Part shown: one piece after another, positions 22,493 through 34,900 of the stretch
How positions within the stretch are numbered: the stretch's first letter is position 1
Layout: every line of letters starts with the position of its first letter
From: Pyronema omphalodes
Taxonomy: Eukaryota > Ascomycota > Pezizomycetes > Pezizales > Pyronemataceae
DNA: 64,000 bases
NCBI GenBank assembly: GCA_024516155.1
Contig: JAJJXM010000001.1
Coordinates: 682,001-746,000 of the forward strand
Direction of reading: 5' to 3'
Translations under genes and position numbers: made by a program
The notes under the pieces: generated by a model
Databases searched by the model: none
What the model was told of the DNA's origin: nothing
What the model saw: only the letters and a program-made list of their open reading frames with translations

Positions 22493-23214
22493 ATTAATTA
22501 TCGTAGGACATGGAAGAATATGGAGTTTGAAGTCAATTGCAGGGCATCTTCTGAAAAAAGTCAATCTGAATTTACTTTGACATGAATCGATACGAAACCA
22601 GAAGAATCACACGAATTTACCCATCCGAGCATACGACACCTTGTCAGACCAGCGAGAATTGGGAAACAGAACCCTCCAGCTTCGAAAGTTCTCCGGCTTC
22701 TGGATCACCAGTTTACTCAGTCTAACCCTCTCTGCCGTAGTCGTCTCACCAGATTCAATCCGTGTCGACATCCCCACCAACAGCCGAATCGCGCGGCGCA
22801 GGGATTTGCTCCAATCACACGGCGGAAACGTGAATGCACCCCCTCCCAATTCCCCTCCCCTGCTGTGATGCATACCCCCGGTCACCATGTTATTCATGGC
22901 AATTTCGCTGTCTGCTTCTCCTTCCATATAGCACCGGTCCCTCCCTTTCCCCCCCTTCTCCCCACTTCTCTCTCCTCCGCGAGACCAACAACGCAGCGCG
23001 CAAACCCAACAACTCTGTCTGCCGTCCTTCATTTATCGGCAAACAAAACGACAAATTGTCGACATACAACTCGACAAGACCTTCTTTTGAAGAAAACATA
23101 GTCACTCTCTATCGATTGGCCAGCTTTGTTTTTTTGTCAGCATCAACAAGGGAATTCGGTTGATCGGCGGACAATCACAGCAAATCAGTTGCGCTATACA
23201 ATAATAATCCGAAA

Positions 23215-25554
23215 ATGACAAATCATCGTCAAGCACTCGCCTATGGAGCACGTAGGGTGAAGAGAGAGCCTGCCATTGTGACAGTCTTTTTCACACCAAC
23301 TCCTACTGGTACCCAGAGGATTATTGGCTTCACTACCTTAAGTGAGGAGCCGTCACCTACAACATTCGCACCTATCACTAGGCCAACAAAATCGGTTTCC
23401 CTCGATCCAAATTCCGGTGTCGAGGTTGATTCAAAGACCTTTGCACCAAAGCGATCATCAACAACATCTAGCTCGGAGAGTATGTTGCTAAATCCTTTCT
23501 GAAGTTGGTTACTGGTATTGATCAGGAACACAGCCCCAACACCAACAGCCAGTCCTAGCATCTCAGCATCGCCATCATTAGCACCAGAGCCTCATAAGAC
23601 TGGTCTTTCACAGAATGCGGTAGCAGGTTTGGCTGGTATGGGAATTGCGTTGGCAATTGCATTGTTCGCTTTGCTCTTTTGGCTATGGCGAAGACGGTCA
23701 CAGAAGAAGCACCAGGAGGCATACAAGGCCATGGCTGATGAGAAACCAACAAGTGGAAATGCACCGCTTCCTCCTGTGCCCATTGTTGCTCCTCCTCGAC
23801 CTGCATACCCCGATGAGAAGCCAGCAGCAGCACTCGCGAGCCCTGCTCAGAGCTCGATTGTGGCTGAAAAAGCACCCCAGGTTTCATTACGCCCTGTTAC
23901 CACTTTTATGCCCGATGTTGCTAGTCAACCCAACAGTGCTGCTTCTCCCTCAGGAGCAGCTACTCTTGGAGTTGCGGGGGCAGCAGCCGCAGGAGCAATG
24001 GTTGGAGCAGCAGCAGCATCTCAGCAAAACCAGCAGAACCAGCAGACCGGCCATCTTCAGCGTTCCATGTCCCGCAAGGAGCCTCCCCCAGCTTTGGTCC
24101 TCGTTCAGCCCGACGGCTCTGAGATTCAGAGATCTGGAGACACTCCTCAAAAGCCCAATGGCCCTATTGCGTCTTCTCCCACCCCCTCGACTTTCACTGA
24201 AGCTTCAATGTCCGACAACTCTGGTCCTTTTGGAAACCAGAATGCCTCCTCCATGTCCAGCCGTCCTACCACTGCCAACTCCAACGCTACCAGCGCTCGT
24301 AAGATGGATGCTGGACCAGGTGCTTTCAATCCCCCAGTTCACCGTGTTCAAATGGATTTCACTCCCTCTATGGGCGATGAGCTTGGTCTCCGTGCCGGTC
24401 AGCTTGTTCGTGTCCTTCATGAATACGATGATGGATGGGCATTGTGTGTCCGTCTCGACCGTTCTCAACAAGGAGTCTGCCCCCGCACCTGTCTTTCTCA
24501 GCGTCCCGTCAAGCCCCGTCCTCCCCCAGGGCCCAACGGAGCTCCTGCTCCTCTCGGCGGCCGCGTATCACCCCCTCAAATGCAAGCCGGACCTCCTCCT
24601 CCTCACAGTCAGAACCCTAACTCATTCCCCGCTCCCGTCCGCAACCAGTCTCCTCCCCGCATTCCTCAGAATGAGATGTCACCCCGTCCTCAGTCTCCTA
24701 ACTCCCGCCCTGTTTCTCCTGTCGGGAGATCAGAAAGCCCCTCTCGTGCGGTTGGATATGTAAAGGCACAGTACCGTCCTGCCACTGCTGGAAGCAGCAG
24801 ACCTCAGTCTCCAGTTCCTAGCTCACCAATTCTTCCCGGAACTCCTACCACTCCTGAGATTACTCTTTCTCCTTCGCCCGATTACGAGCCGGAACAGCTT
24901 ATGCCCAGACCCCAAAGCCCGACTGTTCAGCCCCGTCAAACTGCTGCGCCTATCAGACCCAGCCCTTTGAGTAACCAGGCGTACGTTGAAGAGGAAATCG
25001 AGATGTTGCCACAGACAAGAATGGAGATCAAGGAGGAGCTTGAGGAAGTAGCCGTGGTTGCTAAGATGCCCGAGGTTTCGGTTCCCAAGATCCCTGAGGT
25101 AGTTGTGGAGGAGAAGGAAATGCCCAAGGTTGAGGTTGCCAAGGTTGAGATGCCAAAGGTTGAGCTTCCCAAGATCGAGATCCCCCAGGTTGAGGTCCAG
25201 GAGTTCAAGGAGTTTGAAATTCCAACTGCCACTGTGGAGGTACCCAGGATTGAGGAGCCCAAGATCGAAGCACCAAAGATTGAGGCACCCAAGGTTGAGG
25301 CACCCAAGGTTGAGGTCCCCGAGGTCGTTCTGCCCGAGATCGAGCTCCCCAAGTTTGACATTATTCCCGAGCCAACCCCCACTCCGGCACCGGCACCGAC
25401 ACCAGCACCAGCACCAGTTGTTGTCGCTCCCACCCCTGCTCCAGTGCCCGCTCCAGCACCCGAACCGGCACCAACCGCCCCTATCAACATCCCCGTCCAT
25501 GCCCGCCCCGCATCCCCCGAATACCAAGTCCCCGGCGGCTTCGGTAGCTTCTAA
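23215..25554 (+). CDS. single-pass membrane protein with cytoplasmic SH3 domain
   Basis: Two exons, 23215-23479 and 23534-25554, give about 761 residues. The acceptor after GGAACACAG is the only one that keeps phase. The N-terminal 115 residues are Ser/Thr/Pro-rich, as in wall-facing segments, and no signal peptide is obvious. One transmembrane helix (about 117-141, VAGLAGMGIALAIALFALLF) is followed by basic stop-transfer WLWRRRSQKK. An SH3 domain lies at about 357-412: VQMDFTPSMGDELGLRAGQL, then EYDDGWALCVRLD and GVCPRTCL. A long Pro/Ser-rich tail follows, then a run of PKVE/PKIE units (about 604-694), a Pro/Ala segment and a terminal EYQVPGGFGSF. The layout resembles Fus1-like or Sho1-like cortical scaffolds with an SH3. 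The partner is unknown. Confidence 0.8.
25074..25362 (+). repeat. PKVE/PKIE-coding repeat region
   Basis: Within the SH3-protein gene, units of five to six codons such as CCCAAGGTTGAGGYN repeat about 17 times with third-base variation, encoding alternating Pro-Lys-hydrophobic-Glu. Confidence 0.8.
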
Positions 25555-26833
25555 GCAAAGACTCATCTTATGAAATCCAACGATTTTGATGTTCCTAAAC
25601 CCAACAATTTACCATCTAGATCTGGAAATCTATAAAAAGTCAAAAAACTGGATTTTTTTTTTCTTCCCTTGAAATGAACAGAAAGAAAAGAAACCAGGTT
25701 GTTTTTTTTTGTTTTTTATGTTTGATATTTGATGATACGCTCGTTAATGTTTTTTGTGCGTTGTTATTTTTTTGTACAGATACCATTGTTTTTTTGATGT
25801 TGTTTTTGATGTTTTTGATGTGAATTTGTGGCTGTGGCTGTGCCCCGCGCATCATTCTTCTTCTTCTGCTTCTTCTAAACCTTTCACTTCTGATGAAGAC
25901 TAAAAGCATCCCTCATTGAGACTGGTCGCAGAAGTGGGAAATGGAGATATATAGAGAGGAGAAAGAAATTGCGTTGGTTGGTATCGCCATCATCATGTTT
26001 GTTTTATTTTATTGTATCCGATTAATGGTGTATGTAGTTCCTAATACTCTGATAAGGTGTGTTGTGGTTTGGTATGGTGTGGTGTGGATAAAGGGGAGAA
26101 TGGGGGAAGATGGGGGAAAGAGGTGGAACTATAATACCTGTATAAGGTCGGCTGGATTTTTCTTGTTTTTTGTTTTTGATGTTTTTGATGCCTTTTTTTA
26201 TGGGATATGGTGTATATGGATGGGATTTTCTTTTTTCTTGTTTTTTTCTTTTTCTTCTTTTGTTAAGGGGGTTGAGATTTGAGATGGGGGGAAGTGGACC
26301 CTGGGAAAGTGATGGATGGATATGAAAGGGGGAGATATGATGGGCCATAAGCCATAGGAAATGGAGAATTGGAAATGGGGAATGGGGGATGGTAAAAGAT
26401 ACCCAACGGATGGTGATGATGAATATAAGATTATTGGAAGTAAAACTTTTTTGTTGTGCTGTGTTGTGAAGTATCGTCACTCGTTTTTATTGTGGTGATA
26501 TTGTGGTCATATCAACCGCTTGATTGGTGATGGCTAGTGAGTTTTTAATCTCTGGTTGCTTATGGATGTGCTATGGGGCATGAGTACTTGATGTACCCGC
26601 AGGTTCGCAGCGGTGAAATGGTACTGGTATCGATGATGGTGACATCGATACTGATACTGACTCTCGGACTTACGGACTCATGGACTCACGGGGTCACTCA
26701 CGGACTGATCCTACATGATGGATCACTCGATCAGGGTCACGCTATGACTGATGGATCATGGGGAATAATGATTTTGGATCGTGGATTATGGATTATGATA
26801 CTTACTGCGGGATTCTGTGGAACTGAGGAAGAT

Positions 26834-26922
26834 TTCTGGAATCTCTGGGATCTCTGGAATCTCTGGAATCTCTGGAATCTCTGGAATCTCTGGAATCTCT
26901 GGAATCTCTGGAATTCCTGGAA
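26834..26922. repeat. TCTCTGGAA minisatellite
   Basis: About nine tandem copies of a 9-bp unit, most of them perfect. A frame through it reads as repeated Trp-Asn-Leu, which is a by-product of the repeat. Confidence 0.9.
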
Positions 26923-27037
26923 GGTATATGAAGATACCTGAAGCGATTTAAGTTTCTCTAAATATTCCTTAGGAGATGATATTGTGTATTACCAATAGTT
27001 GAATTCAATTTAGTTTGTTATAAACCAGCGTCTAATG

Positions 27038-27070
27038 TCCGGTATCTGGTATCTGGTATCCGGTATCCGG
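27038..27070. repeat. GGTATCY heptamer repeat
   Basis: Four to five copies of GGTATCT/GGTATCC in tandem. Confidence 0.85.
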
Positions 27071-27376
27071 GGGAAAGTTGATATCAATGGACCATGGAGG
27101 ATCTCAGTTTTATTATTCCAGTATAGAAAAAACCATAACGAAGGATAGTTTTATTATTTACTAATTTTCTTTCGATTGAAGTTTGATAAGAAGCTGTTGT
27201 AGCAGCTTGAACCTTGCTTGAGCCTTACTTATGCGGGATTATATAGGATGATGAAAATTAAAATTAAAATTTGGATTTTAATTTATCGAGAAGGCTTTTG
27301 ATGTATAGAATTTTAATGTTGTATAATGGAGAGAATTTATGGATATAATAAATAGATAGATAGGAATGATATATGA

Positions 27377-27421
27377 CAGGAAGGGAAGAAAGGAAAGAAA
27401 GGAAGGAAGAAAGAAAGAAGG
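27377..27421. repeat. GA-rich simple tract
   Basis: Purine-only GGAA/GAAA repeats in noncoding DNA. Confidence 0.8.
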
Positions 27422-28406
27422 AGCCGTTGTTGTCTGATTATGGCGAATTGGGTTGGTGGGAAGTATACGGTGAGGGATTTGGGAATCGATGATGTGGCTC
27501 GGGTTGGCTTTTGTTGGCTGTTGTTGTGGTTTTCACTGGATCTCACTCGTTGGATTAAATTGGATTTTTATTATTCGGTTGTTGAGGATAGCGCAAGTGC
27601 ATGGTGCGCACTTGTCGAAATAGCTTAGCTTAGCTCGGGAGAAAATCCAACAGCTTGGAAAGTTATTACAATACATATCGGCTAGAACATCATCTGCAGT
27701 TGAAACTTGAATATACTTTTATACCTTTATATCAGTCGCTGAGGTAATCAACAACTTCTGGAGTTCAGCGACTAGCAGGTAATATAAATATGCCTCCTGG
27801 TGCGGCGTGGTTACTGATGTCTTTGAGATATATCGTATTTGGGTTTCTCAACTTTATTGGGACAAAAAATGTATTATGATAAAACTACATGTATATACTG
27901 ATTTTTTGTTCTTTTGTTTAATCTATTGAAAATACAGGAATGAGAATGGCTATATAAGAGGAATGGTTGAAAAAAAATTATGTTATATATTGTTAGACAA
28001 AAGGAAGAACTGCAGTGGGTAGGATACTCGTTGAGAGTAGCACTGGTGAGAGGACCATCATCATTAGATACTGTCGGAGGATTATGTGTTCTGCATAGCT
28101 TGGTTGGGGGAAATAGGAGTGATTCAGAGGTTGATATTTTATTACATGTTCGTTTCATTCCCGGTGGACTTAAAGATCCCAGACAACTGGTATTTTCTTA
28201 ACACCGGAGCATACAGAGCTTTTTATATAATTTCTATTATCAGCGCCTAATTTCATTGTCACTAGAGTCCTGAAACTTAATCTCCTTTTCTATTGTCACC
28301 GTACATAGTGGAAGCTGGGGTACCGGTGACCCCGCGGCCCGAAGAATATGGTTCCTGATTACGCGCGCTAACTAGGATAAGTTCATCGGCGAGTCGGCGA
28401 CTACTG

Positions 28407-28437
28407 AACGTCAACGTCAACGTCAACGTAGACGTCA
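28407..28437. repeat. AACGTC hexamer repeat
   Basis: Four to five copies of AACGTC ending in TAGACGTC. Confidence 0.85.
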
Positions 28438-29074
28438 GATACATATACATATATGTTTTAGAGCAGAGCCGAATCAACCGATACGTGCCTTGCATACGCT
28501 ATTCTGAATTTGACGTATTGACTAATCAATATGCATCGGGAAATTTCAGATTCTTTCTTTTTTACAGATCGCTATGCCTAATAATGCAATGCTGCTTTGT
28601 GAGCTCGCTTCGCCGGCATTGGATACTTTTGATTGGCTAGATGGTTGCAGTCAATATCGTGATGCAATGAGTATCCGTGTGATAAGACCGGGAGATTGAT
28701 GCTTAATCATTAATGTCATGTATTATCGCTTTAGTGAGATTAAATCACGGGGTGGGATCTGAACTGTGGTATTGACTTTGGACTTGCTGAAAATTCTCTG
28801 TGGATACGCAATTCAATCAGAAAATTTCGCAGCATACATAGCGAACGGCCCTGAATACTTTCGGCCGTGATAAGAAACTTTGTCCTGAAGTTGTAACCAG
28901 CAACATTGAAACCAGCAACATTGAAACCATCATATTCTAAGACATATCACATGGTCCATCCCACAAATATATCCCCCTAACACTGACCACATTTCCAGCT
29001 TCCCACAAACAACGTACCACTCCTAAAATCAAATCAGCGTCTACTCTCTCAACCGCCATATCTCCAGGATCAAC

Positions 29075-29548
29075 CTACAACGCCTCCACAGGGCCAGCAC
29101 CACCTATAACACTCCTTTTCGGCGGCCCCTGACAATTCTCTCCCTCATAAAACGTACAGCAACTACCCCTAGGACCAGTTACTTCCACCGATCCAATCCA
29201 GGGTTTATAATCCTCCGACCAGGGACGGATTGGATCAGCAAAGTAGAAGCATTGGTATTCATTATTTGTGAAGCTAGTTGGAAGCTGATGTAACTGGGGA
29301 GCATCACGGAGGGTGAAGCAGCTGGAGTCGGGTTTGACGAGAGAACCGGTGAAGGTGAGTGGTTGGATCAAGTTCTGGACTGCTTGGCTTGCGGTGTTGC
29401 TTCCACTGTTGATTCCACTGATACCGCCGATACCGAAGAGGACGGTTGCGTTGTTGTCGCGGTCCCAGCAGGTTGCGTTAACAGCTCTAGCTGTAACTGG
29501 GGAGATAGTCGCAAGGGAAAGAAGAAATAAAGAAAAAAGAAAATTCAT
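29075..29548 (-). CDS. small secreted six-cysteine protein, function unknown
   Basis: A single exon encodes 157 residues. It opens with a clear signal peptide (MNFLFSLFLLSLATISPVTA), with cleavage likely near ARA. The mature part is about 136 residues with six cysteines (NATC, SSC, YQC, GSCC with a Cys pair, ENC) and a Gly/Ser-rich segment, compatible with three disulfides. Late motifs are GSCCTFYEGENCQGPP and a C-terminal Gly-rich stretch. It resembles the small cysteine-containing secreted proteins common in fungi, some of which act on hosts or prey, but no named family was recognised. It stands alone between two long gene-free stretches. Confidence 0.75.
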   Translation of the reverse strand: MNFLFSLFLLSLATISPVTARAVNATCWDRDNNATVLFGIGGISGINSGSNTASQAVQNLIQPLTFTGSLVKPDSSCFTLRDAPQLHQLPTSFTNNEYQCFYFADPIRPWSEDYKPWIGSVEVTGPRGSCCTFYEGENCQGPPKRSVIGGAGPVEAL

Positions 29549-31951
29549 AGTGAAAGTGAAAGTTGTAAAAGAGTGTAATGGTTGTGAGAACCGTGGTGAG
29601 AAGGATGATGATGGTGAAGATCACTGGTTATAAGTGCGAATACATGGAGAATGGTAGATGTAGTTGTGCAGTTGTGTAGTTGCTTTGTGATGCATTTTAA
29701 GCGATGTGTTGGATGATTATTTAATGTGGGTCTTCTGTTACCCACATTCCTTACCGCACGTGTTGTTTTGTTGGTTTAGACATCATACATCACTCGACGA
29801 CGGGAAATGAAAGTTGTTTACCATGATGACGACGACGGAGATAAGTAATCAGGAGATGAAAAATGTTGATTTAGTCATCAGGACCCCACTTTTCCAGTTA
29901 TCGCCGATAAAGCTTCTTGGTATGTAAATACCAAGAGGAATGCTGTTTATCTAGAGGTACACATTCCACAATTTTGACGCATTTGAAGCCAAAACAACAT
30001 TACTCATTGAATCAATTTCACTAGATTTTCAGCCCGAAGAACATTCTATATACGTGAATACATAATACATGCCATGTAGTACTAGGGCTCCACCCCGGGG
30101 CTTACGAACCCTGCATGCCCTCCAAAACCAACGCAAATCCTCTCAACCCCGAGTCTCTAATCCGAGTCACCCGACAAACCTTGCTTCACGGTGCGATAAG
30201 TTAGTGGGGTTTCTAGGAAGGGCATGTTGCTACAAGCAGGAGGCGTATAACGCGCCAATAGGTGTAGACTTCTCCCCTTCATAAGGTTCAAGGTTGGGAA
30301 CTTTCAAGAAATTCAAATAAAATTAACCTCTTCATACGGTTGGCAAAGTAACCCAATGCAACTAAGGACCAATCCTCGTTTCTTTCAGATTGGAGTATTA
30401 ATAATCACGGCGAAGCGGTTAATAACAGGGTTTATTTCTGTGTTCTCAATAGCGAATCTTCCATCCTGATGCTCCTGAGACTTGAGCCTTACGTCTCATT
30501 GAACTACATTCTAAATTCCTTCCTCAATCACGTATTCCACAATTCCAACCCACCAGCCAAACCACCCGGTAGTTGGACTCGATCTATCCCACATATCATG
30601 CCAAGCAAAGATTGCAAACTCCCATTCAAGCCTTGAAGACGAAGCCGTCAGTAAACTATTCTTACACACGATTCTGGACGATAGAAAACTTACTTTGTAC
30701 AGTTCACAAACCGCTTCTCAAATATCCTTCTTAACCCACTCTCGATCAACGCAGTGAAGTTTGTAAACCACCGACGAATTATTGGTCTTCACCCCCCCAG
30801 AATAGTGATAACTCGGACAGTAGGCCTTCCAATGCTGAAGAACCTACGTCCTACAACGTATCAATTCCTACGTTTGACCATTACCAAGACAACATCTACA
30901 GAGACAAACAGGATCCAGACGACCGTCGACATCTGGGCCCGTTAGAGAAAGCTATTAACCCCGACGAGAGTTGGTCTGCAGTAACGCATGGTAAAATCGT
31001 TTCCCACGCCTCAAACTGGACAGTCAAAGACGCGTTTTCTGATGTGGCTGAAGAGACGTCCCATGGGAGTTGTAGGTGAAGTGACGTGTCCAGAGTTGCC
31101 ATTAGGCTTGTCCATGACGTGTGATTATGGATGCTGAAAGGGCTGGAGAAAGGTTAGTACTTGATCACTGACTTGATGGGGTTGATCTTATTACCAGAGA
31201 GACGAAAGTAGCTTGCAGATGATGATATAGCAGTGTAGCGTGTAGATACAAATAGCAATCATCGTGGATGGTTAATCAACCGATACTTCATCATATCGCG
31301 ATGCTACCTATTACGTGATTCAAACTTCTGTCAGCAACATACGCGTCACGAGTAGCAGTAGCATGGGAGAGGCAACTTACGCGTCAAATATGATTTGTTT
31401 TAGAATGTCCTTGTTCTCATCGTTGAGTTGGTGATGGTTTCGGTTATACTTAATGAGTGTCGGCGTTGGAACTCTGGTGAGTTGATGGATGGACGGTGCA
31501 CCAGGTGGTGTTTGTGTGTGATGAAGAAGAAGGAAGGAAGGAGGGAGGGAGGAGAGGAAAGAATTTAAGAAGGTCCAGAGGCCTCTAGCTGGCGGACTAA
31601 TACCGCCCTGAGCAAAATTTTATGACTGATGAGCGGTGATCCGCTGTACATCTTCATATCCCATCACTCGTGTCAAATCAACATCAGATATTACAGTAAA
31701 AGCGCAACTAGGATAATGGAAAATCGCTTGCAATCGACGCGTAGAATATATAGATATAAATTGAACAGACTTATCTAACCGATAACTTAAATACAGTCAA
31801 CCTACGTACTGAGCTTACATCGTGCGCCGCGTGTGAAATACATGAGTTACTCATCCTTCAGACTTATCACCCCTCACGCCCATAATTACTTGGTATTCAT
31901 AAAACATCAATTACATCACATTATCATCCTGCCAATGTTCTCCTACATTAT
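29549..31951. other. 2.4-kb gene-poor interval
   Basis: No gene recognised. The region upstream of the secreted-protein gene contains TG/CA-rich sequence (29550-29750), which probably holds its promoter. A GA-rich tract lies at 31522-31565. Short frames near 30070 and 30900 have no recognisable domains. Confidence 0.55.
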
Positions 31952-34900
31952 TTAAAAAGCCCAATCCAGATCTGGTTCCTCCCAAACCGCTGCAGCTGGC
32001 TGAACGAGACCCTCTCTCCACTTCTCTCCCCTATTCTCCCCCTCATCCACCTTACCATCAGGCACCGTATCCACAACCATCAATGAATTCCTCCTTCCTC
32101 TGCCTAGTGCCATCCTGACTTCATTTTTCACTTCTTTCTCCACCATCAAAAACTCCCAATTACTCACTAGATCCAGCGCCAACAAATCGCAGCCCATCCT
32201 ATCATAAACCCTTGCAGTAGCAATAACAAACTCCCATTCCATCCCTGGTGTAACTTCCAATGCTCCCTTTAGTGTACTCGTTGTCTTCTCCCTTACGTGT
32301 CGATAAAACTGTATCAACGCTGGATCGTCACGAAGGAAAAGCTTGGAGGTCGGGGTTAAAGAACAGCCGTCTGTGGCGCTGCAGAGATTTCCAAGGGGAT
32401 CAAGAAGGCTGCGAACAGCTAGGTCACGACGACCAAGTTGCCAGTGGCACCAAGAGGCCAGCCACCGGTCTCCTGTCGAAAGTGCAGAGGGTAGGATTTT
32501 CGTGGTGAGGTATTTTTGGAGGACAGGGCCTGCGGCTGGACCCGTGGAACCGGAGGTGGGGGAAGATTCGTACACACGGCAGATAGCGATGGCGAGTTGG
32601 GGGTCCTTAACTCGGGTGTGGATTACGTTGACGGCATCTTCAAGGTAGTCACCGAGCAGGAAGAAGGCAGCGGCGTATTCTGTATAATAATTAATAACCT
32701 AATCCAAGGTAGTAAAATTAACAGGGGAGGGAGAGGGGTCAAACCGAAACGGTGTTTTCCCATTAAAGCATACGCATTTTTCGCTGCAGCTGTTCTCCAT
32801 CTAGGCTCGGTGAAGTCGTTGGCAAGAATCCGCATTGTCGCAGCCTGTTCTTTGTGCCAATGTGCCATTCTCCATAAACCAGCAAGTACATTCTTTTTCT
32901 TAAGAGCTAGATAATAGAGCGCACAATCCACCGGGTTTCGTTCATCAGTACTGGTGTAATGACTCCTTGCCAACAGCTCGAATTGCCTCTTGATAGCCTC
33001 TGTATCTTTCAGCCACATGAAGATACCCGATTCTCTTGCTTGTGGCCATAACATCCGCTGCTCTGAGTCGCGGTTTACTAAATCTATTAAAATCTCCTGT
33101 GAGTCGCTGTGGAACGCCCAAGTAATTTCTCGCCATGACATTTCGGGAATTGTGGCCCGATGAATATTGTGAAGCCGGAAGAAGACGAGGTATTGAGCTC
33201 CGTATTCGTCGATTGAGCGACGGTGTTTTTGGACTTGCCCAACGGACTCCACTATCACCGCGAGATCCTTTTGTTCTGGCTTGGTAAGGTGCGGGATATC
33301 TATGCTATTAATGATCTTACAGAATTCGATTGCAAGCTCTTCGTCGAGCACAGAATGATCAGCCGTGAACTCAAAGTGGTTGTAGAGAATGCTAGCTCGT
33401 CGTCTAATAGTTGCGGAGCTAGCAGACGGATCTTTCCTGGATGCATAGCTCTCGATAGGAAGACCTAGGAAAGGGTCCAGGCCCATCTCTTCATGAAAGA
33501 CGCGAAGTTCTTTATAGAGTTTAAGCAGAATCTCTTCGACCATTTGTGATTTGCCAGCGAGAATGGATTGTTGGAGAAACTGGGGGTGGTAGACTGGTAA
33601 TGGTCCGTTTAATTCAGAGACGATGTCGAAGATGTCATCAAGTCGGTGTTTGCTGGATGATATGCGGTTAAGCTCGGTGAGAAGCCTGTCTTCGCCTTCG
33701 AATCTTCGGGGGTAGAGAAGAAGCTGATTACCGGTTCCAATGACGAGACCTCCGTCATGTAGCCAAATAGAATCACCGATGGGGTGTGGTGTTATGTTGG
33801 CAATGTCGATTTCTCGGAATGCACCCCAAGCTGGTCCAGCGTTGAGATAGTCGTACCGTAGTTGGGTCATAAGAATCACTCGGTTTCTGAAACCGACGGC
33901 AAGAATTGATTGGCTCTGGGATGTGGAAGTCCAATCAAGGTCCTTGATCAAATCATCCTTATCGAGTGTGTATTTGTTTTGAAATTCTAATTGCCCAGCC
34001 TTGGAGTCCCAAATCGAAAGGTCTGTCCGGGATTCATCCACCAGTGCTATTTTCCGGATGGAGTTTCCTCTGGCTAGTGAAGGGTTCTTTATGTTGGTTT
34101 CAACGCTTGATGTAGCGAGCCACTTTAGGGAGGAGTCTTCTTTGTTGACCTTTACAGTCCAGGAGCGAAGCACGCCAGACTTTGACATAGATGTAGCTAC
34201 TTCTCGGGAAAACATATCCAGATTTTCAGATAAAACGGCGTTCCAGCCTACAGGATCGACTGGAATGAGTGCAAGTAGACCATCCCGGTGACCTAAATCA
34301 AATTTTGACATCTCTCTCAAAGATGGTTGATCCCCATTCACAGTGCCGTTGGATTTTCCAGTTACAGATTTGACAGGCAACGTTATTTCCCATGCTATTC
34401 CGGTCATCTCTTCGTTAACTGCAACCACATGGTACACGGGTGGACTGTCGACGACCTCCGGTAGAAGTAGCAGACAAAGCATTCTCCCACCATCTGTGAA
34501 AGTAGACCTGGCAACTTCTTGTGCGATAGGTGCTGTTGTGTCCCAAAGGATAATATGATCCGCATGTAAAGTCATCATGTAGCTTCCTACATTCTGTAAG
34601 CACATGCGCCAACCTTAAGAGAAACAATAGCCTACCTGAATTAAGTATTACTGATCTCTCCACAATACTGGATGGGGTTAGTGTACTCTTTTTATGCAGA
34701 GTATGTTTTCCGCTAATTTTTGATTTCACCCATAGAAGGTGTTTATTTGACTCCGACGAGCTTAGTATGCTCTTTCCATCCGCTGTGCGAACCAAAGATT
34801 GAATAGAATCATCATGACCCGTCCAAACTCCTTTTAAATGAAATCGTGTACCATTTGGCACTGGATCCAAACAAGAATCAAGCCGAGTTTCAAACCAGGT

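Larger units (their letters stand above)
19245..23214. other. 4-kb gene-poor interval
   Basis: No gene recognised. Features are a CTCTGT/GTATAT microsatellite (20134-20178), a C15 plus CT tract (21324-21350), a triplicated GA-rich repeat (22341-22492) and a pyrimidine-rich zone at about 22900-23214, which probably includes the leader of the SH3-protein gene. The 277-codon frame at 21013-21846 is low complexity and without domains. Confidence 0.55.
25555..29074. other. 3.5-kb gene-poor interval
   Basis: No gene recognised. It includes T-rich DNA after the SH3 gene, a 9-bp minisatellite (26834-26922), a 7-bp GGTATCY repeat (27038-27070), a GA-rich tract (27377-27421) and an AACGTC hexamer repeat (28407-28437). 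Confidence 0.55.

Noticed and set aside
24823..25566. Long minus-strand ORFs over the SH3 gene and over NAF1 (47084-48163) and RAT1 (60477-61190)
   Set aside because: Shadows of repetitive coding sequence on the plus strand.
26573..26941. 122-codon ORF with Trp-Asn-Leu repeats
   Set aside because: Created by the 9-bp minisatellite; no conserved sequence.
31028..31384. Several ACGCGT hexamers near 31.0-31.4 kb and in EXO5 coding DNA
   Set aside because: ACGCGT occurs about as often as expected by chance; only the copies upstream of cell-cycle genes were kept.
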